Assembly: GCA_039201605.1 (NCBI GenBank)
Contig: JBCCRO010000007.1
Location: 1 to 64,000, forward strand
Length of the DNA: 64,000 nucleotides
Direction: 5' to 3'
Source: CADEDH01 sp039201605
GTDB lineage: Bacteria > Actinomycetota > Acidimicrobiia > Acidimicrobiales > SZUA-35
Under the pieces are notes generated by a model that saw nothing but the letters and a program-made list of their open reading frames with translations, did no database searches and had not been told where the DNA came from. Made by a program: the position numbers and the translations under genes. Shown piece by piece: positions 60,242-64,000 of this stretch (positions are counted from its first letter, which is position 1; every line of letters starts with the position of its first letter).

Positions 60242-61675
60242 ATGTTGAAAGAGAAGTTCCTAATCGGCAACGAGTGGCGGCAGCCGGAGACCACGGCTCA
60301 GTTCACGGTCACCAACGCCTCCACCGGAGAACAGCTGGGGACGATCCCCGAGGCGGGCACGGCCGACATCGATGCCGCCGTCGCCTCGGCTCGCGCCGCG
60401 TTCGACGGCGGCGAGTGGTCCGGCATGGCCCCGGCCGACCGGGCCAAGGTCATGCGGCGCTTCGCCGAGGAACTAAAGGCGCGTTCGGCCGAGAGCGCCG
60501 AAGCGGTGAGCACCCAGAACGGCATGCCGATCGCCCTGTCGAGCATGGTCGAGGGCGACCAGGCCCCCGGTCTGCTCGAGTACTACGCCGGCCTGGCCGA
60601 CGACATGGTCGTTCGGGAGAGTCGTCCCTCCCAGGCGGGCAGGGAGACCCTGGTCGAGCGGCACCCCGTCGGCGTGGTCGCCGCCGTCGTCCCGTGGAAT
60701 TTCCCGGTCAACCTGACGCTGGCCAAGATCGGCCCGGCCATGGCCGCCGGCTGCACCATGGTGATCAAGCCGTCGCCGGGCACCGTGCTCGACAGCTACG
60801 TGATGGCCGAGGCCGCACTGGCCGCCGGGGTGCCGGCCGGTGTGCTCAACTGGGTGCCCGCCGACCGTGAGGTCGGGGCGTATCTGGTCGAGCATCCCGG
60901 GGTGGACAAGGTGGCGTTCACCGGCTCCAGCCGCGCCGGCCGCCAGATCGCCGCCCGCTGCGGTGAGCTCCTGCGTCCGGTCACGCTTGAACTGGGCGGC
61001 AAGTCGGCGTCGATCATCCTGGAGGACGCCGACCTCGAGGCCTTCGTCCAGGGCATGCCGCTGACGTCGCTGCTCAACAACGGCCAGACCTGCTACCTCG
61101 GCACCCGGATCCTCGCTCCCCGTAGCCGCTACGGGGAGGTCGTCGACGCCGTCGCCGGTTTCGTCGGCAGCCTGAAGGTGGGGAACGCCCTCGATCCCGA
61201 GACCCACATCGGCCCGATGGCATCGGAGGAGCATCGGGAGCGGGTCGAGCAGTACATCTCCATCGGGAAGGAGGAGGCCCGCCTCGTCGTGGGCGGCGGC
61301 CGTCCCGCCGGGGCTGACGACGGCTGGTTCGTCGAGCCGACGGTGTTCGCCGACGTCGACAACCACGCCACGATCGCCAGGGAGGAGATCTTCGGTCCGG
61401 TCCTGTCGATCATCGGCTACGACGAGGAGGACGACGCCATCGCCCTGGCCAACGACAGCGACTTCGGCCTCGGGGGCTCGGTCTGGAGCGCCGACAGCGA
61501 CCACGCCGTCGAGGTCGCAGGCAAGGTCCAGAGCGGCACGGTCGGGGTCAACGGCTACACGATCTCGATCGGTTCGCCCTTCGGCGGGATCAAGTCGAGC
61601 GGTATCGGTCGGGAGTTCGGTCCGGAGGCGCTGCTGAGTTATCAGCAGTTCAAGTCGATCTACGTCATGGCCTGA
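60242..61675 (+). CDS. Aldehyde dehydrogenase (NAD(P)-dependent)
   Basis: The product has 477 residues. VVPWNFPVNL and IKPSPGTVLDSY form the cofactor region, ELGGKSASII contains the general-base Glu, NNGQTCYLGTR contains the catalytic Cys, and EEIFGPVLSII is the typical C-terminal motif. It oxidises an aldehyde to the acid; substrate is unknown. It is not a methylmalonate-semialdehyde dehydrogenase by its motifs, so it does not obviously complete the inositol pathway. A TGGAGGAC site precedes the ATG. Confidence 0.94.
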   Translation: MLKEKFLIGNEWRQPETTAQFTVTNASTGEQLGTIPEAGTADIDAAVASARAAFDGGEWSGMAPADRAKVMRRFAEELKARSAESAEAVSTQNGMPIALSSMVEGDQAPGLLEYYAGLADDMVVRESRPSQAGRETLVERHPVGVVAAVVPWNFPVNLTLAKIGPAMAAGCTMVIKPSPGTVLDSYVMAEAALAAGVPAGVLNWVPADREVGAYLVEHPGVDKVAFTGSSRAGRQIAARCGELLRPVTLELGGKSASIILEDADLEAFVQGMPLTSLLNNGQTCYLGTRILAPRSRYGEVVDAVAGFVGSLKVGNALDPETHIGPMASEEHRERVEQYISIGKEEARLVVGGGRPAGADDGWFVEPTVFADVDNHATIAREEIFGPVLSIIGYDEEDDAIALANDSDFGLGGSVWSADSDHAVEVAGKVQSGTVGVNGYTISIGSPFGGIKSSGIGREFGPEALLSYQQFKSIYVMA

Positions 61676-61682
61676 CCGAGCG

Positions 61683-61713
61683 GGCCCTCCGTCGGTTGCG
61701 TCGACGGAGGGCC
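61683..61713. terminator. Bidirectional terminator hairpin
   Basis: GGCCCTCCGTCG (61683-61694) and CGACGGAGGGCC (61702-61713) form a perfect 12-bp stem with a 7-nt loop, 7 bp after the dehydrogenase stop and 3 bp before the end of the convergent DUF2752 gene. Confidence 0.7.
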
Positions 61714-61716
61714 TGG

Positions 61717-62115
61717 TCAGTAGACGCCGTTGAGATGGCCGGTGAGGATCCGCACGATCCACACCGCCAGCAGGGCCAAGGAGTTGCCGGACACGATCCA
61801 GGCCCCGGTTCTGACGTGTTCCAACGTGAGGCGTCTGTCGCCTCGCCATGCCCGCCAGGCCACGACCAGCAACACCTGGAACACCAGGGCGAAGATCCAC
61901 GGGTGGTAGGCGGCGGCGCCGGCGAAGTCGCCGTTGACGAAGCGGCCGAGGGCCCGGGTCATGCCGCATCCGGGGCAGGCGTGATCGGCGTGGAGCCGGA
62001 GGAGGCAGGTGACCTTGCCGTTCTCGGTGGGCGCCGCGGTGTAGGCCAGCCCGAAGCCGGCGACGGCCAGGGCGGCGGGGGCGTAGCGCCACTGGGGGAG
62101 GTCGGCGGCGTTCAC
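61717..62115 (-). CDS. DUF2752 membrane protein
   Basis: The product has 132 residues. The DUF2752 signature CPGCGMTRALGRFVNGDFAG sits after the first membrane helix, followed by HPW and two further helices. The function of the family is unknown. Its ATG overlaps the stop of the upstream Gln/Gly/Tyr-rich gene (ATGA), a pairing often seen for DUF2752 with DUF4190-type proteins. Confidence 0.88.
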   Translation of the reverse strand: MNAADLPQWRYAPAALAVAGFGLAYTAAPTENGKVTCLLRLHADHACPGCGMTRALGRFVNGDFAGAAAYHPWIFALVFQVLLVVAWRAWRGDRRLTLEHVRTGAWIVSGNSLALLAVWIVRILTGHLNGVY

Positions 62116-62834
62116 GAGCTCAGCGCCCCCAGGCCGACGACGAGGATCCCGAGCAGTATGAGGAGGGCGAAGAGCCCGACGCAGATCAGGCCGACGACGC
62201 GGGCTGCGTTGGCCTGGCTGCGGTTGGCCGGGTCGGCCTGACCCCGATCGATGGCGCTGAGTTCCTGATGTCCCATGTAGGCGCCGACACCGCCCAGGAC
62301 CACGCCGATCACCCCGAGCGGAGCGCAGCAGAAGCCCATCACGATGCTGGTCAGGAGGCCGCTGACGGCGAGGCCGAGGGCGGTCGACGCCCGGCCGGAG
62401 TTGCTGCCGCCCTGCGGGACGTACCCGCCGCCCGGGTTGACCCCGGTGTAGGGCGGCTGTTGGCCATACCCCGGTTGTTGGCCGTAGCCGGGCTGTTGGC
62501 CATACCCCGGTTGTTGGCCGTAGCCGGGCTGTTGGCCATACCCCGGTTGTTGGCCGTAGCCGGGCTGTTGGCCGTAGCCCTGTTGCTGGCCGTAGCCCTG
62601 TTGGTCGTAGCCGGGCTGTTGGTCGTAGCCGGGTTGCTGGCCGTACCCCGGTTGCTGATAGCCCTGTTGGCCGTCGCCCGGCTGCTCGTAGCCGGGTTGG
62701 GGCGGGGCGAAGCCGCCGCCGGGAGCCTCACCGGGACCGCCCTGCGCCGGTGGTACGTACGGCGGCTCACTCGGTGGCGTCTCGCCCCACTGCCCGTCGC
62801 GGGGTTGATCGTCGCTGCCCGGCGTATCGCTCAC
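62112..62834 (-). CDS. DUF4190-like membrane protein with a GYGQQP-repeat N-terminus
   Basis: The product has 240 residues. About 125 N-terminal residues are low-complexity Gln/Pro/Gly/Tyr with at least eight GYGQQP-type hexapeptides. Two membrane helices follow (ALGLAVSGLLTSIVMGFC and VVGLICVGLFALLILLGILV) with a short loop between (GAYMGHQELSAIDRGQ), the usual DUF4190 arrangement. The repeat region is cytoplasmic if the fold follows relatives, and could mediate assembly. It overlaps the DUF2752 gene. Confidence 0.82.
   Translation of the reverse strand: MSDTPGSDDQPRDGQWGETPPSEPPYVPPAQGGPGEAPGGGFAPPQPGYEQPGDGQQGYQQPGYGQQPGYDQQPGYDQQGYGQQQGYGQQPGYGQQPGYGQQPGYGQQPGYGQQPGYGQQPGYGQQPPYTGVNPGGGYVPQGGSNSGRASTALGLAVSGLLTSIVMGFCCAPLGVIGVVLGGVGAYMGHQELSAIDRGQADPANRSQANAARVVGLICVGLFALLILLGILVVGLGALSS
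62460..62604 (-). repeat. 18/36-bp tandem repeat encoding GYGQQP units
   Basis: Two alternating 18-bp variants (TTGGCCATACCCCGGTTG and TTGGCCGTAGCCGGGCTG on the plus strand) form a 36-bp higher-order unit repeated about three times, flanked by decayed copies. Both variants encode the same hexapeptide with different codons, which points to unequal exchange in 36-bp steps. Confidence 0.8.
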
Positions 62835-62923
62835 GCCATCTCCCTCCCGGCGCCCAGTACCGCCGCCCCGAGCTTAGGGGTAGGGCGGGCCCGACGCCCG
62901 ACACGGTGCCTAGCCTGGGCGCC

Positions 62924-63886
62924 ATGGAAATCGCCCTGACCACGCTGGTCGTCAACGACTACGACGAGGCACTGGCGTTCTACGTGGACGCCGTCGGCTT
63001 CGAGCTGGTCGAGGACTCACCCTCCACCGCCAACGACGGCAGTGCCAAGCGGTGGGTCGTGATCCGCCCGCCCGGGGCCGCCACCGGGCTGCTGGTGGCC
63101 GAGGCTTCGACCGAGGACCAACGGGCCGTCGTCGGCCGTCAGCACGGTGGGCGGGTCGGCTTCTTCCTCCAGACCGAGGACTTCGACGCCCAGTACCGGC
63201 GCATGCGCCAGGCCGGTGTCCGGTTCCGGGAGGAGCCCCGCCACGAGCCCTACGGCACCGTCGTGGTATGGGAGGACCTCTACGGCAACCCGTGGGACCT
63301 GGTGCAGCCGGCGACTCCCACCGCCGAGGGGCCGGCCGCCGAGGGTGCGGCGTTCCCCCCGCCCGCCGACGTGGGCGAGGTGCTGGTCAGCGCCACCGAC
63401 ATCGCGCGGCGGGTGGCCGAGCTCGGCGCCGAGCTCACCGTCGACTACGCCGACAAGAACCCGCTCCTGGTGTCGGTGCTCAAGGGCTCCCTGGTGTTCG
63501 TGGCCGATCTGATGCGGGCCGTCCGGGCGCCGCTCGAGATCGACTTCCTGGCCGTGTCCTCCTACGGCGCCGCCACCAGGAGCAGCGGTGTGGTGAAGAT
63601 CCTCAAGGATCTCGACCAGGACATCGCCGGGCGGCACGTCCTCATGGTGGAGGACATCGTCGACTCCGGGCTCACGCTCAAGTTCCTGCTCGAACGCTTC
63701 TCCACCCAGCGGCCGGCCTCGCTCAAGACCTGCTCGATGGTGGTACGGGATGGCGTGGCGAATCAGCCCGAGGTCGACTACGTCGGCTTCCGTCTGCCGC
63801 CCGGCTTCGTCGTCGGCTATGGCCTCGACGCCGGCCAGCAGTACCGCCACCTGCCCTACATCGCCCGCTACGCCAACACCGAGTGA
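62924..63886 (+). CDS. hpt: Fusion of a VOC (glyoxalase-fold) domain with hypoxanthine phosphoribosyltransferase
   Basis: The product has 320 residues from the ATG at 62924. Residues 1-125 are a vicinal-oxygen-chelate domain (TTLVVNDYDEALAFYVDAVG, FFLQTEDFDAQYRRMRQAGV, YGTVVVWEDLYGNPWDLVQP). A Pro/Ala/Glu linker leads to a complete HPRT from about 145 (DVGEVLVSATDIARRVAELG, LLVSVLKGSLVFVADL, DFLAVSSYG, the PRPP loop VEDIVDSGLTL, VDYVGFRLP). HPRT salvages hypoxanthine or guanine to IMP or GMP. The VOC domain may add sensing or an unrelated enzyme activity. The frame is continuous, so the fusion is not due to a missed stop. Confidence 0.92.
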   Translation: MEIALTTLVVNDYDEALAFYVDAVGFELVEDSPSTANDGSAKRWVVIRPPGAATGLLVAEASTEDQRAVVGRQHGGRVGFFLQTEDFDAQYRRMRQAGVRFREEPRHEPYGTVVVWEDLYGNPWDLVQPATPTAEGPAAEGAAFPPPADVGEVLVSATDIARRVAELGAELTVDYADKNPLLVSVLKGSLVFVADLMRAVRAPLEIDFLAVSSYGAATRSSGVVKILKDLDQDIAGRHVLMVEDIVDSGLTLKFLLERFSTQRPASLKTCSMVVRDGVANQPEVDYVGFRLPPGFVVGYGLDAGQQYRHLPYIARYANTE

Positions 63887-63963
63887 CATCGGTCCCCGGT
63901 GTCGGCCCTGCAATTGCTGATAGATTTACTCGGGAATTAGAGCCCGCAGAGGAGACCAACACG

Positions 63964-64000
63964 ATGGCAGGCGATGCATGGGGTTTCGAGACCCGTCAGA
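63964..64000 (+). CDS. metY: Start of a probable O-acetylhomoserine sulfhydrylase (partial)
   Basis: Twelve codons are visible before the window ends: MAGDAWGFETRQ. The WGFETRQ opening is characteristic of O-acetylhomoserine/O-succinylhomoserine sulfhydrylases, PLP enzymes of methionine synthesis. A GAGGAG site precedes the ATG. The name rests on the N-terminal pattern alone. Confidence 0.5.
   Translation, partial: MAGDAWGFETRQ

Noticed and set aside
60242..61675. Methylmalonate-semialdehyde dehydrogenase (iolA) completing the inositol pathway
   Set aside because: The active-site region reads NNGQTCYLGTR and general aldehyde dehydrogenase motifs dominate. It is 26 kb away with its own terminator, so I left the substrate open.

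Overview
This window is high-GC DNA (about 70 percent by eye) with many GTG starts, four-base start/stop overlaps (ATGA, GTGA), Gram-positive-type lipoprotein signals and long antisense shadow frames. The gene mix suggests an actinobacterium of the class Acidimicrobiia (Ilumatobacter/Iamia-like); that placement is inference from gene content and composition. No rRNA, tRNA, transposase, phage gene or CRISPR array was seen, and no stretch longer than 300 bases lacks a gene.

Layout. (1) 1-9.2 kb: a secreted lipoprotein, endonuclease V, an OmpA-domain lipoprotein, a membrane protein plus winged-helix regulator with its own operator, a crotonase, a Nudix hydrolase, folE (reverse) and a CcmF-type haem lyase. 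(2) 9.0-19.1 kb, reverse strand: a tightly overlapped six-gene operon, ABC ATPase > ABC-2 permease > coiled-coil membrane protein > MoxR ATPase > DUF58 protein > a 1570-residue membrane protein with three von Willebrand A domains. (3) 19.3-34.3 kb: a myo-inositol-type catabolic island. A divergent LacI regulator with palindromic operators faces iolE, a three-part sugar ABC importer, iolC, a Gfo/Idh oxidoreductase, iolD, an RmlD-like reductase, iolG, an SDR, iolB and a LacD-like aldolase that probably does the last aldol cleavage. (4) 34.4-38.1 kb: a large secreted/membrane protein, an alpha/beta hydrolase and a small flavin-fold protein. (5) 38.3-41.8 kb: four surface-pilus proteins (TadG-like, a Flp-pilin/ricin-lectin fusion, two TadE-like). 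(6) 42-47.1 kb: an orphan binding protein, then ilvB-ilvN-ilvC preceded by a 15-codon leader peptide and an attenuator. (7) 47.3-54.9 kb: P450, acetyltransferase, polysaccharide deacetylase, purK, purE, an unknown protein, a His-rich methyltransferase and a membrane protein. (8) 54.9-56.3 kb: a MarR regulator with twin operators, overlapped by a GrdB-family gene with an in-frame TGA. (9) 56.4-64 kb: MaoC hydratase, glpD, enoyl-CoA hydratase, aldehyde dehydrogenase, small membrane proteins, a VOC-HPRT fusion and the start of a probable metY.

The most notable item is the GrdB-like gene at 55432-56328. Its single in-frame TGA lies in a UxxC context and is followed, 11 nt downstream, by a perfect hairpin whose loop sits where a bacterial SECIS loop should be. 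It is best read as a selenoprotein. Other highlights are the ilv leader peptide, the pilin-lectin fusion, the VOC-HPRT fusion and the triple-VWA protein.
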